The position numbers and the translations under genes are program-made. The notes below the pieces were generated by a model. The model had not been told where the DNA came from, ran no database searches, and saw only the letters and a list, made by a program, of their open reading frames with translations. This document shows, piece by piece, positions 40,223-49,770 of a stretch of 64,000 nt of DNA. The stretch's first letter is position 1. The number at the start of each line of letters is the position of its first letter. Source of the DNA: an uncultured Flavobacterium sp. (GTDB taxonomy: Bacteria > Bacteroidota > Bacteroidia > Flavobacteriales > Flavobacteriaceae); NCBI GenBank assembly GCA_943912855.1, contig CALTVC010000007.1, positions 111,420-175,419 of the forward strand, given 5' to 3'.

Positions 40223-41190
40223 ATACCATTACCCCACGCCCCATTTACGCCTCCGACACCATCGACCATTCCCGCGATGCCAGCGGATTTGCCAAATGGT
40301 CGCGCAAGTCGCGCACCGTCGATTTTATTATGTCTTTCCTGGGATGGTTTACCATACCCGTCGAAGTATTCCTCCGCCGGGATTTGGGGCAACGTTGGTT
40401 TACGCCGGTCAATTACTATGCAGGGCTGTTCCTGCTACTCATCCTTGGGGTAATCCAATACCTTATCATCGCCGTAGTGGAGTTCTTCCGTAGCCTTATT
40501 AATGATATAGTACACTCCATAAACCCTCTTTATGAAGAGGAATATTACGAGGCGGAGGACGGCGTGTTAGATCACAGCATGTTTCTTATCCTAATGGCCT
40601 ACCTATTGATGGGTGGCTACCACCTGTTTAAGATATGGTGGCGCAACCGCCATAACATTGCCCTACACTCATTCAGCGATGGTACTTCACGCCTTGAGCC
40701 GCTTGCGGGATGGCTGATTAAGCTAATTAACCCGATAGCCGTACCGTTGTTGCAGTTATGTGCCTTTCTAATTCCCAAAACGCAGCGTACCGAAGAACCT
40801 ATGCCGGAACTGATTACCGACCGTACTGCTTTTGCCAATACGGTAGTCGAACCACTCCTGCTATTTTTTCTTGCCACCAAAGCAAGCGGTCTGGTCAGCC
40901 TGTGGCTATTTATTTCTACGGTTGCACTGGCAATCCATGCCAGTTGGCGAGAAACCGCCAAACTGAACAAGGTATTGGATTTCAGGGACAGCATCCTTGA
41001 TGCCCAGGCCATGATGCAACTCCGTAGTGAAACCACACAGAACCACATGCAGCGTGAAATTATCCAACAGGCGGCGGTAACGCTGCGAGAAGCCCCGCAG
41101 ATTAACTCACGGATGGCTGAAGAGTATCCCGACCTGATGGATATTATTGAAGACCTCAACCGCGACAAAGGTCACTTTCATTCCCAATAA
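40219..41190 (+). CDS. Multi-TM transfer-associated membrane protein
   Basis: 323 aa with at least four hydrophobic helices (about residues 73-96, 114-135, 160-185 and 212-240) and a helical, glutamine-rich cytosolic C-terminus (MMQLRSETTQNHMQREIIQQ). It is translationally coupled to the soluble coupling ATPase upstream. A membrane partner for that ATPase is a reasonable inference; no named family recognised. Confidence 0.6.
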   Translation: MNTITPRPIYASDTIDHSRDASGFAKWSRKSRTVDFIMSFLGWFTIPVEVFLRRDLGQRWFTPVNYYAGLFLLLILGVIQYLIIAVVEFFRSLINDIVHSINPLYEEEYYEAEDGVLDHSMFLILMAYLLMGGYHLFKIWWRNRHNIALHSFSDGTSRLEPLAGWLIKLINPIAVPLLQLCAFLIPKTQRTEEPMPELITDRTAFANTVVEPLLLFFLATKASGLVSLWLFISTVALAIHASWRETAKLNKVLDFRDSILDAQAMMQLRSETTQNHMQREIIQQAAVTLREAPQINSRMAEEYPDLMDIIEDLNRDKGHFHSQ

Positions 41191-41214
41191 AACACCCTTA
41201 ATAAATCCATACCA

Positions 41215-42522
41215 ATGAAAACAATCCACCTCTTTACAACGGCTAAACGGTTTTGGCTCTTATGGGCACTCCTGATAGGAGCCTCTATAAATGCCCCTGC
41301 CCAAACCATAATAGAAAAAGCCTCTAACCTGCTAAAGCAGGGGACAGATGCCACTAAGCAAGTCACAGACTTGGTTAGCACCACCAAGAAATCTACCGAA
41401 GAATTCAACCAATCCGTAAATGTGGTTAAAGAAGGCGTTGGCTCAATTACTCCTCTTTCCAGTGACCAGCTGACCAAACCCAAGTTTAAACGCGGAAAGT
41501 TTACAAACTTTGACTGGCAACCGGTTGCGCAGTTTGAAAAGCAGTTGTTTCCCGCCATGATTATAGCAATGACAACGTATAAGGGGGATATAGATGACCC
41601 CATGATGAACGCGGTTAAAAGTAGTGCGCTAGGATTCTCTTTCGTTGCCGAAAAAGATTATATCCCCATTCGATGGGAAATCGAGTGTCCTGATAAAACC
41701 TATTTCAACAAGGTCAGCGGTGACTTCACGATGCAGCAAGCTAAACAGAATTATTGCCTGATGCCTAACATTCCATGGAATATGGCAACGTTAAGTCATC
41801 AGAACGGTAGCAAGCCGCTCACTCTTATTTTTCGGCTCTACGATGCCGCCGGGAACAAAGAAGAACGTATGGAAACGGTATTTATGCATTCCATCAACGA
41901 TTGCATTTACCAATACCAGCAGAAATCCTTCAATTTTCTATTTGCAGCGTTTGTGCAGGAAAAACACATGGATGGTGCCAAAATAGTAAGGGAAGCCGCC
42001 AAGACAAAATTTAGCCCATCATTGAGCGGTTATTCCTCTGAAGAATTGCAAACAATTGGGAAAGTCTGTGCGGTTTGGAAGGTGCTGCACGATTTGGGTT
42101 TCCAGTTTAGCGACAGCCCTACCGCTAACGCAGCTGGCAATATTGCCAGCCAGCAGGTACATACGTTCGGCTATGCCCTTGCAGCAGGACACGGCAATTC
42201 CTTTGACGGGGCAGTGGTGTTTTCATCGGTACTGAAAGCGATGGGGCTTTCTACGGTAATGCTGGTATCACACGACCATTGCCTTGCCGGGTTTTACGCC
42301 GGTAGAAAACTGGTAATCCTTGAAACGACCATGCTTTCTGATTCTGACAAGATCGACAACGCCAAAACGGTAAGGCAAAAAACCGATGCGTATGCAGCGC
42401 AATTTGTAAATGCAGTAAAAAGCGGAGCGGAACGGTATGCGGAATATAAGGCTGCAAATGATATCAGGGAAATAGATATAAGCCGCTACAGGAATATGGT
42501 ACAGGCGTTGCCTTCTAAATAA
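41215..42522 (+). CDS. Secreted protein with transglutaminase-like C-terminal domain
   Basis: 435 aa with a signal peptide (LLWALLIGASINAPAQ). The middle part is beta-rich with the pattern YIPIRWEIECPDKTYFN. Residues 310-390 resemble a transglutaminase-like domain, with FDGAVVFSSVLKAMGLSTVM, then HDHCLAGFYAGRKLVILETT. The nucleophile position is not a clear Cys, so it may be inactive. Probably periplasmic, with the membrane gene before it. Confidence 0.55.
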   Translation: MKTIHLFTTAKRFWLLWALLIGASINAPAQTIIEKASNLLKQGTDATKQVTDLVSTTKKSTEEFNQSVNVVKEGVGSITPLSSDQLTKPKFKRGKFTNFDWQPVAQFEKQLFPAMIIAMTTYKGDIDDPMMNAVKSSALGFSFVAEKDYIPIRWEIECPDKTYFNKVSGDFTMQQAKQNYCLMPNIPWNMATLSHQNGSKPLTLIFRLYDAAGNKEERMETVFMHSINDCIYQYQQKSFNFLFAAFVQEKHMDGAKIVREAAKTKFSPSLSGYSSEELQTIGKVCAVWKVLHDLGFQFSDSPTANAAGNIASQQVHTFGYALAAGHGNSFDGAVVFSSVLKAMGLSTVMLVSHDHCLAGFYAGRKLVILETTMLSDSDKIDNAKTVRQKTDAYAAQFVNAVKSGAERYAEYKAANDIREIDISRYRNMVQALPSK

Positions 42523-42549
42523 AAAACTCGATTTCAGTGAATTAGTAAA

Positions 42550-42569
42550 AATCCCTATTAATAGGTATT
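42550..42569. promoter_or_regulatory. Inverted-repeat operator candidate (copy 1)
   Basis: AATCCCTA-TTAA-TAGGTATT, 7 of 8 pairs, 81 bp before the next ATG. Same geometry, similar sequence and similar distance to a start codon as 59594-59613. Confidence 0.5.
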
Positions 42570-42650
42570 TTATCGTAGTTAAATAAAGAATACTTTTAAT
42601 TACCTAGTATATATGCAATTAATTATCAATTAACCTTTTAATTTTTTATT

Positions 42651-42860
42651 ATGGCTTTTACACCGCAACAGGAACAGGAAATTCTTAGACGTCTTAGAAA
42701 CCTTCCTCCGCAAGAGAGACAAAAACATTCCCAAAATACTAAAACAGCATTTGCAGCAGTGGGTATATTTTTGGGGCACAGTGCTGCAGAGTATGTGTTA
42801 AAAACTCATGGCTGGCCGGCAGTTGAAAAAAAACTTATCGAAATTTTTAGGAAAGTTTAA
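42651..42860 (+). CDS. Small hypothetical protein
   Basis: 69 aa, basic and helical (TPQQEQEILRRLRNLPPQER) with a short hydrophobic stretch (AFAAVGIFLGHSAAEYVL). It stands alone behind an AT-rich leader and the operator candidate at 42550. No family recognised. Confidence 0.6.
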   Translation: MAFTPQQEQEILRRLRNLPPQERQKHSQNTKTAFAAVGIFLGHSAAEYVLKTHGWPAVEKKLIEIFRKV

Positions 42861-42890
42861 AATTGTATCGTGCATTTTGAAAGTGAATCA

Positions 42891-43403
42891 TTACACTGAT
42901 TTACCATTTGCTAGATCTTTTAAACGTTCTTCCTGAATCGTAGAAGTATGAATAGTTGTGGCGGCTTCACTGAATAAATGTGAATTGTCGTTTTTCATCA
43001 CTTTTCCATTACCGGTTAAGTCGTCATATACTATTTGTTCTCCACCATTTTTTTCTTTGACAATAGTTAATTGGCTTCCACCAATTTTAGCCAATTCATT
43101 CTTATACTCGGACTTTTTGTTATTACTTATGATTCCTTCAACCAAGGATTTTGCAGCAAATGCATAACCTATCCATTCAATAGCGCTAAAGACAGATTTG
43201 TTACCTACCATTTTCCACATTTGTGATTCGGGTAAAACTGTAATATGGGATTTAACCTGACGTAACATGCTGCCAAGTCCCCCAACAATAACAAACATTA
43301 GAGAATTTGCTAAAGAACCACTTGCTTCTGCCGCAGCTTCCCGCTTTTGTTTTAATAATACATCACGTTGAAGGTCATCCGGGGTCTCATAAATCTTAGC
43401 CAT
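42891..43403 (-). CDS. Hypothetical membrane-associated protein
   Basis: 170 aa. A charged N-terminus (DDLQRDVLLKQKREAAAEA) is followed by two moderately hydrophobic segments (LANSLMFVIVGGLGSML and FSAIEWIGYAFAAKSLVEGI) and a polar C-terminus. It faces the 42651 gene. No family recognised. Confidence 0.55.
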   Translation of the reverse strand: MAKIYETPDDLQRDVLLKQKREAAAEASGSLANSLMFVIVGGLGSMLRQVKSHITVLPESQMWKMVGNKSVFSAIEWIGYAFAAKSLVEGIISNNKKSEYKNELAKIGGSQLTIVKEKNGGEQIVYDDLTGNGKVMKNDNSHLFSEAATTIHTSTIQEERLKDLANGKSV

Positions 43404-43474
43404 TATACTCTCCTATTTTCTTATATAGTAACTGATTAATGAATATCTGAACAGTGACAGTTATATGACAATTA

Positions 43475-43858
43475 TTAATCCACCTCCTCAAACACAATTT
43501 CCTTCACAAACAGCCCATCTTCATCGGCATCACTTCCAATATTAGTTTGGATGTAACGCACGCGGTACATAATCAGTTGTTCAAGCAATGCGCTCAGGTT
43601 CCGGCCTATTATGCGGATGGATTTGCTTGTGGTGATTATCTCAATACCATTATCAACGTCATAGCTGATTTCCGTAATGAAGGCATAAGGCACAGCTTTG
43701 CGCGCGCCACCTTTTAAGCGGAAGTCAAGGCATATAGGGTTCCGTGTCCTGTCCGTTCCAAAAAACGGGCTGGAAAAATGCTCACCCGGTTCTGTCAGGG
43801 GTACACTGCTAACGGGCGTTAGCCTGCTCTGTTCGAGCCGTTGCCGAAAGTCCATCAT
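43475..43858 (-). CDS. Hypothetical protein following the relaxase
   Basis: 127 aa, beta-rich and acidic. Its start lies 50 bp inside the 3' end of the relaxase gene, on the same strand, so it is probably expressed with it. No family recognised. Confidence 0.55.
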   Translation of the reverse strand: MMDFRQRLEQSRLTPVSSVPLTEPGEHFSSPFFGTDRTRNPICLDFRLKGGARKAVPYAFITEISYDVDNGIEIITTSKSIRIIGRNLSALLEQLIMYRVRYIQTNIGSDADEDGLFVKEIVFEEVD

Positions 43859-46604
43859 TTCTGTTTTTTTGGATTAGTTGTTCATACCGTTCCTGTGCCT
43901 TTTCCTGCAACTTCCTGAAGAAGGAAGTGAGGTTTACTTCGTCGGCTTGCGCTTCCCGTTTTGCCATCAATTCGGTGGCGGAAAGCCGTTCTGCCGACTG
44001 GCTGATTGCCTGCTGCAAGTGCGCCTTGTCGTCCGTATAAATGGACACGTCCTGTTTGCCCCTTGAAACGGACACATAGAATTGCTCCATCGACGAAGCC
44101 CGGAACGTAGCCGAGCTTTGCGAGAGGATTACCTTATCTGCCGTCTTGCCCTGCGAAGCATGGGAAGTGGAGAAATAGCCCAGATTAAAATGCCCAAAAT
44201 CTTGCGGAATCGTGGAACCGTTGGATAGGGTTATATTGCCTTCCTGGTCAACCTGCCGGATGAAAAAGGTAGAGCCATTGAATAAGTGCTTACCCTCTCT
44301 GCTTTTGCCATTGGCTGTGATGCGGATTTTGTCGCCTTCGGCAACGTCCAATTGGTGCGGCTCATACACGGTAAATTTAGTTGCCTCATTCAATGCGATG
44401 GTTTTGGAAAGACCGTTGCCGTCTTTAACCAACAGGCCATTCGCATCCGCGCCCATCACTTCCAGCCGGGTTCCGGCCTTCACGCCTTTGGCGTTCTGGA
44501 AGAACACCACCCGGTCGCCGGGATGGTAGGATTCTGTTTGCTGCTTTTCCGCTTCGGTCAATTGGCGGTTTTTCAGGATAGTAAAGCTGCGCTCGTTTTC
44601 GTCCACTACCTGCTTTTCTTTCAAATGGTGCCGGATGCGCTGCGTAACCGCATCGCCTTCCGCATGGGTGGGTGCCACCACCAGCACATTTTTGATGGGG
44701 TGTTTTTGGTCGGCGTATGCCGTTGCGCAATAGTCCTGGGCAATAGCTTCTATCCGCTCATCGCTTTCGGCAATTTCGTAGATGGCACCCATCTTATCGA
44801 GTTTCTTAAAACCTTTTTCCATGTTGCCGTTAGAAAGCCATTCCACTGCCTGCTTATAGTCGGCCTGTTTCTGGCGTTGGATTTTGCTTACCGTCACCGG
44901 CTTAATACCACCTTCCTGCTGGATGATGCGCAACGCATCCCCGCGTTCCACGCTGCTATGCTGTTTGGTGTCGCCGGAGAGAATGACCCTTGCACCCTGT
45001 GCCTGCGCAATGGCAAGCACCCGGTTCATATCCCGGTTAGACAGCATGCCCGCCTCATCAATCCATATCACCTGATGGCTCATTTCGGCATGACGCTCGG
45101 TGTCCCGTATAAGCATGGCAACCGTGTCGGCATTGGTAAAGCCTTCACTCCGTTGTACGCCCCGGCTGGCTTCGCTCGACGGGGCAAACGCGTAAATCCG
45201 TTTGCCCCGTGCCAAAATACCTTCCTGCACTTCTTTCATGAGGGTCGTTTTTCCAGTACCTGCCTTGCCGGTGATGATGGTAATGCCATCGGTAGAAGCC
45301 AGCGCATGGCGCACCGCCGCCCGTTGCTGGTCGTTGAGCAACGGGTTTTGCGGCTCGTAATCCTCGTTAATGGGGCGGAACCGGTTCCGCGATGCCGTAC
45401 AACGGCGTATGAGTTCCTGTTCTTCCTTCAGCGCTTCTTTGGTCGTAATGTACGTGCGAAGCCCTTCATTTGCCGTCAGCACCTCTGCATCCTTTTCAAA
45501 CGCAGCCTTTACTTGTCCCGGCGTTGCGCTGCTGATGGCAGACTTTATCGCCGTTGCCAGTATCTCTTTATCCCGTGCCACCGATTTGCGTTCCAAATGG
45601 TGGCTGAGCGACAGGCGCACGGCACTTGCCGCCGCGCTGCCGTCTTGTGGTGTGCTACTGGTTTTTTTCAAGTTGCGCAGGCCATCGAGTTCCTCTGCCG
45701 TCAACCTACCAAGCCAGTTGGCTTCCTGCTTGTCGGCAGAAAGGGGCGGGCGCTTCGCTTCCCGCGTCTTGGCACCGACCTTCGCTTTTTGCTTGTCGTC
45801 GGTAATATGATGCTCACGGGTGTAATCCTCTATTTCCTGTGTGCGCCGGGAGAATTTCGTTAACGTGGCTTTTTCAATGCCCGCCAGCTCGAAGCCATTT
45901 TTGGTGCGCTCCACCGCATAGCCCGCCTGTTGTAGGCGATGCGCAAGCGTGGCGTGAAAAATCGCTTCATAATACGGCGCGTCCTGATTGACTTGCTGGA
46001 AATGCCCTGCCTTCCATTTGCTGTCCACATCATCAAAAGTGACGTTGAATACAAAACAATGGCTGTGCAAATGTGGGTCGGGAACTCCGTCGATAGGGCG
46101 GGTTGTAAAATGGGTAAAGGCTCCATAAGCAATATTTCCTGTCATACGGTTTTCATTTCTGCCTTTTGCGCGTACCCGTGCCTGCATCCCGGTTTCGATT
46201 TCAACCATCGTGTCGCGTACCGACTGCTGGAACGCATCGAGTATCGCTTTTTTGTCGGCCTCATTGCCCATCGCATAGGCAAGGCTGACCGACTTGCTGG
46301 CGTTGAAGGTAAAGTCATACCCGACCGTCCGGTCGACATCGTTGCGCCCGGTCAGTTTCTTTCCGGTGGTGGGGATTTTGTTATCGCATAAGCTCGCAAA
46401 ATCCTGTTTGGCAATATCGCCAACCAAACCTAACTGCATAGCAGCCTTGCCACCCCATTTGCCTATCGCATGGTCGCCTTCCGAGTAGTAATCCATCTGT
46501 GCGGATTGCCCCTCGTTATAATACTGCTCGCAGTAATATTTCTTTGCCCCGGCGGCAGATTTATTCATCGTAATACGCAGCATATTCGCCTCATTTTCAT
46601 ACAT
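43809..46604 (-). CDS. MobF/TrwC-family relaxase-helicase
   Basis: 931 aa; the real start may be the second Met (LRITMNKSAAGAKKYY, 46583). The N-terminal 300 residues are a TrwC-type relaxase: the YY pair near the start (KKYYCEQYYNEG) gives candidate nucleophile tyrosines, and the HUH metal site is DPHLHSHCFVF. The C-terminal part is a TraI/RecD-like helicase with Walker A GKAGTGKTT near residue 448 and Walker B VIWIDEAGML. It nicks the element at oriT and unwinds the transferred strand. MobF relaxases are less typical of Bacteroidetes than MobB/MobP types. Confidence 0.9.
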   Translation of the reverse strand: MYENEANMLRITMNKSAAGAKKYYCEQYYNEGQSAQMDYYSEGDHAIGKWGGKAAMQLGLVGDIAKQDFASLCDNKIPTTGKKLTGRNDVDRTVGYDFTFNASKSVSLAYAMGNEADKKAILDAFQQSVRDTMVEIETGMQARVRAKGRNENRMTGNIAYGAFTHFTTRPIDGVPDPHLHSHCFVFNVTFDDVDSKWKAGHFQQVNQDAPYYEAIFHATLAHRLQQAGYAVERTKNGFELAGIEKATLTKFSRRTQEIEDYTREHHITDDKQKAKVGAKTREAKRPPLSADKQEANWLGRLTAEELDGLRNLKKTSSTPQDGSAAASAVRLSLSHHLERKSVARDKEILATAIKSAISSATPGQVKAAFEKDAEVLTANEGLRTYITTKEALKEEQELIRRCTASRNRFRPINEDYEPQNPLLNDQQRAAVRHALASTDGITIITGKAGTGKTTLMKEVQEGILARGKRIYAFAPSSEASRGVQRSEGFTNADTVAMLIRDTERHAEMSHQVIWIDEAGMLSNRDMNRVLAIAQAQGARVILSGDTKQHSSVERGDALRIIQQEGGIKPVTVSKIQRQKQADYKQAVEWLSNGNMEKGFKKLDKMGAIYEIAESDERIEAIAQDYCATAYADQKHPIKNVLVVAPTHAEGDAVTQRIRHHLKEKQVVDENERSFTILKNRQLTEAEKQQTESYHPGDRVVFFQNAKGVKAGTRLEVMGADANGLLVKDGNGLSKTIALNEATKFTVYEPHQLDVAEGDKIRITANGKSREGKHLFNGSTFFIRQVDQEGNITLSNGSTIPQDFGHFNLGYFSTSHASQGKTADKVILSQSSATFRASSMEQFYVSVSRGKQDVSIYTDDKAHLQQAISQSAERLSATELMAKREAQADEVNLTSFFRKLQEKAQERYEQLIQKNRNDGLSATARTEQANAR

Positions 46605-47017
46605 ATTACGCAGACATTTTTACATAAAAAAATGTTGAACCAACATGGTCTAACGTGGTGCAATATGGTGAACCGCAAGGAGTTGTTTTCGTTGGATGGA
46701 TCGGTAAGCGAAGCGCTACTGTGTGGAAACGGGCATTCCGAAAAACAGTACTATGGGACGGTGGATTGTTTGATTTTCCGGTTTCAGGTGATTGTCTTTA
46801 ACGGTTCCGGGTGCCTGGCCTGTATCTCTACATGGCGGCTTATCTTGTCCTTAATGAGAAAGCTAAAAACAGCCCGTGTCCCGCAACCTGCCAACACGGT
46901 TTCCGCACGCGGAGCCTCCGGGTTTCGGTTGCAGGATGCGCCTGCGGCCACTCATGCGGTTTTTCTGGTTTCCTCATACGGACGGTAATGAAGCCGCCCC
47001 TAAAAAAAGAGAAAGCC
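46605..47017. other. Spacer upstream of relaxase, oriT candidate
   Basis: No convincing gene; the plus-strand open frame here has an implausible composition. It holds a perfect inverted repeat ATGTTG-AAC-CAACAT (46632-46646) next to the relaxase start, and GCAACC (46883-46888) / GGTTGC (46927-46932) arms in a GC-rich stretch. MobF origins of transfer often lie next to the relaxase gene and contain such repeats. Confidence 0.4.
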
Positions 47018-47362
47018 ATGAGCACAAAACAGACCCGTTTAGAAAGACAACTGAAGCAAATCCTTAAAAACAATCCCGGAACCCTACGCGCCGAAGTAGC
47101 AGCGGAAGCCCTGGAATACGACAACATCGAAAACTTCTTTACCGACCTTCTATCCCACGGCTGCCAGAGCGGCATGGTCAGTTCACTGATCTACTACACT
47201 GACACCCACGCGTTCTACGATAAACATTACGATGAAATCGAAGCCCTGCGTGAAGAACTGGAAGAAGCATTCGGCGAACCGCTACGGGTAAATGGCGACC
47301 TGAAAAACTGGTACGCGTGGATGGCGTTTGAGGAAACTGCGAGAAGACTTGCTATTAGTTAG
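47018..47362 (+). CDS. Plasmid-type hypothetical protein
   Basis: 114 aa from the ATG at 47018; longer in-frame starts would run through the presumed oriT region. Acidic and helical: KQILKNNPGTLRAEVAAEAL, then NIENFFTDLLSHGCQSGMVS, and a C-terminal WYAWMAFEETARRLA. Similar small proteins are common on mobile elements, but I do not recognise a function. A 9-bp hairpin at 47380-47415 follows. Confidence 0.6.
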   Translation: MSTKQTRLERQLKQILKNNPGTLRAEVAAEALEYDNIENFFTDLLSHGCQSGMVSSLIYYTDTHAFYDKHYDEIEALREELEEAFGEPLRVNGDLKNWYAWMAFEETARRLAIS

Positions 47363-47379
47363 GGATACATTAATTATTA

Positions 47380-47415
47380 AGTTTTGGGTATTAGTGATAA
47401 TTAATGCCCAAAACT
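47380..47415 (+). terminator. Hairpin between the mobilization block and the defence operon
   Basis: AGTTTTGGG (47380-47388) / CCCAAAACT (47407-47415) with a short AT-rich tail. It separates the GC-richer transfer module from the AT-rich defence module. Confidence 0.5.
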
Positions 47416-47594
47416 ATTATTCCTCCACAAATATCGTATCAGCTGTGCTTCACATACTAGGATGTAATGATTAGCCTCCTCGGCTGAATCTTGAAAGTAA
47501 TAGAAGTAAATATTTTAGCTACATTTTAAAAGCAATGCTAAAAGATAAGGTTACATATTAGTTAAAAGACTATATTATTTGTTAAAATTTCATT

Positions 47595-47602
47595 TAACTT
47601 TG
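47595..47602 (+). promoter_or_regulatory. Promoter -7 box of the Gabija-type operon
   Basis: TAACTTTG fits TAnnTTTG exactly and lies 34 bp before the GajA-like start codon, in an AT-rich region. No clear -33 TTG at the usual spacing. Confidence 0.5.
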
Positions 47603-47636
47603 TTTTATAAAACCAGGTAACCAAAAATTTATATTC

Positions 47637-49769
47637 ATGAAAATCAAAACTGTAGAAGTAAAGAATTTTCGTCTTCTTAAAAACGTAGTTCTTAGTTTAG
47701 AAGATTATACAACCGTAATAGTTGGACGTAATAACTCAGGCAAAACTTCTTTAACTGAGATATTTAGAAGGCTCTTCGGTAGCAAGCCCGGATTTTCGCT
47801 ATATGACTTCAGTATTGAAGCTTTAGATGGATTCAAAAAGGCACTTACTGAAAAACTAGCTAATAAAAGTGATGAAGACATTAGAGCGGCAATACCAACG
47901 ATTGAAATAAAAATAACAGTCGAATATCCAGCTGATGTAGCCGACCTGGGGGCATTAGGGGATTTTGTAATTGATCTTGATCCTACAAGTAATTTAGCCG
48001 TTATAGTCGTTCAATATACACTGAAGAACGGAAAAATTGATTACCTTTTTGACGGTATTGTGGATGATAGTAATGAGAGTATCAAAACTTTCATGCGGTC
48101 ACTTAAAGAAAAAATTCCTGCACTTTTTGAAATCCGGATATTTGCACAAGATCCCAATGACCCAGACAATATGCTTGCTATGGATCACTCAAAATTACGC
48201 TCCGTCATTGGGGTAGGATTCATAAATGCGCAACGTGGACTTGATGATGAAACGCATACGGAGAAAGATGTTCTTGGTAAAGTTTTGGCTAAACTTTTCG
48301 ATACATCGAAGTCGGAAACTGCACCTTACGATATGAAGGCAAAGTCGGAAGCTCTGCAAAAAGTTGTTGGAGATATTCAAACTACCGTTGATACAGATTT
48401 TAATGGACAGCTAAACGACCTTCTTCCGGCATTAGCCTTGTTTGGCTTTCCTAGTATCGCAGATTCAAAGTTAAGCACCGAGACTACGATAGATGTCGCA
48501 AATATTTTAAGTAGCCATACAAAGGTTCGCTATGAGCACACAGGCTTTGTCTATCTTCCAGAAACTTATAACGGATTAGGTACGCGAAATCTTATTTATA
48601 TCTTGTTTCAACTATATGAATTTTTCAGAGCTTATCAGAGCAGAGCAGCTATAAACAGTTTAGATATCATTTTCATAGAAGAGCCAGAAGCACACTTGCA
48701 CCCGCAGATGCAGCAGGTATTTATTGCAAAATTACATGAAATTGCGAAGCAGTTTTCAGACACATTCAATAATAAGATACCTTGGCCTGTTCAATTTGTT
48801 GTTACTACTCACTCTACACACATCGCTAATGAGGCACCGTTTGAAGCAATACGGTATTTTTTAACGTCTGCGAACGGATATCGCCAAACCACCATAAAAG
48901 ATCTTCGTACCGAATTTAGCAATACTGGATTGAAAGCCGATAAGGAGTTTCTACACAAATATCTTACGCTGACAAAATGCGACCTCTATTTTGCTGATAA
49001 AGCCATATTAATTGAGGGAACGGCAGAAAGATTAATGATGCCAATTCTCATTCAAAAATGCGACGCGTTGGACATCACCAAGCCGCAGCTTGCACAACAG
49101 TATCTGACGGTCATAGAAGTAGGTGGTGCTTACGCGCACCATTTTTATAAATTCTTGGATTTTCTTGATTTGAGATGCCTTGTAATTACTGACTTGGACT
49201 CTACCGTTCGTACCGAAGGAGAAAAAGTTACTTATAAAGCTTCAATCGCATCAAAGGGTACACATACGTCAAATGCTGGCATAAAAAATTGGTTTTCCCC
49301 GAATACAACAGGACATTATGAGCTGGCTACTTGTATAGCAAATACCGAAGCTCAAAAAGTTATTGGTTCGCGCAGAATTGCATTCCAAATTCCAGAGGAC
49401 GGACTTGTTGGAACCGGTAGAAGTTTGGAAGAGGCGATTTTTTTAGCCAATAGAGCCAAATTCTCCATTATTGGGGCTACAGCAGAAGAAGTGGAACAAG
49501 CCGCTGACGATATTGCGCCGCCGAATAATCAAAAAGCAGATTTTGCATTACATCATGCGCTTGATGACAAAGAATGGAATGCTCCAAAATATATCATTGA
49601 AGGGTTACAATGGCTGGCTCAAAGTCCTAGCCCAACAGTGCGTGCTCAAATCACTCCGCCACCGCTGCCAGCGGATTCGACTGATGCATCAATCCCACTA
49701 ACGACGATAGTTGCGCTGAATAGCATTGAAACGACTTCTAACGATTTGAATACCCAAGACGAAGTGTAG
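47637..49769 (+). CDS. gajA: GajA-like OLD-family ATPase/TOPRIM nuclease
   Basis: 710 aa. The N-terminal ABC-type ATPase has Walker A VGRNNSGKTSL near residue 30, the Walker B/D-loop IIFIEEPEAHLHPQMQ near residue 343, and the switch VVTTHSTHIANEA. The C-terminal TOPRIM domain has KAILIEGTAERLMMPI near residue 455 and the metal-binding LVITDLDST near residue 518. An OLD-type ATPase-nuclease directly followed by a UvrD-like helicase is the composition of the Gabija anti-phage system. The protein is longer than the founding GajA (about 580 aa), mainly in the ATPase part. AT-rich compared with the mobilization genes, suggesting separate acquisition. Confidence 0.8.
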   Translation: MKIKTVEVKNFRLLKNVVLSLEDYTTVIVGRNNSGKTSLTEIFRRLFGSKPGFSLYDFSIEALDGFKKALTEKLANKSDEDIRAAIPTIEIKITVEYPADVADLGALGDFVIDLDPTSNLAVIVVQYTLKNGKIDYLFDGIVDDSNESIKTFMRSLKEKIPALFEIRIFAQDPNDPDNMLAMDHSKLRSVIGVGFINAQRGLDDETHTEKDVLGKVLAKLFDTSKSETAPYDMKAKSEALQKVVGDIQTTVDTDFNGQLNDLLPALALFGFPSIADSKLSTETTIDVANILSSHTKVRYEHTGFVYLPETYNGLGTRNLIYILFQLYEFFRAYQSRAAINSLDIIFIEEPEAHLHPQMQQVFIAKLHEIAKQFSDTFNNKIPWPVQFVVTTHSTHIANEAPFEAIRYFLTSANGYRQTTIKDLRTEFSNTGLKADKEFLHKYLTLTKCDLYFADKAILIEGTAERLMMPILIQKCDALDITKPQLAQQYLTVIEVGGAYAHHFYKFLDFLDLRCLVITDLDSTVRTEGEKVTYKASIASKGTHTSNAGIKNWFSPNTTGHYELATCIANTEAQKVIGSRRIAFQIPEDGLVGTGRSLEEAIFLANRAKFSIIGATAEEVEQAADDIAPPNNQKADFALHHALDDKEWNAPKYIIEGLQWLAQSPSPTVRAQITPPPLPADSTDASIPLTTIVALNSIETTSNDLNTQDEV

Positions 49770-49770
49770 A

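Noticed and set aside
44286..45863. 525-codon plus-strand open frame
   Set aside because: It is entirely antisense to the relaxase-helicase, which has all its catalytic motifs; composition (His/Arg/Phe-rich) is that of a shadow frame.
46470..46988. 172-codon plus-strand frame before the 114-aa gene
   Set aside because: It overlaps the relaxase start and presumed oriT; residue composition is not protein-like.
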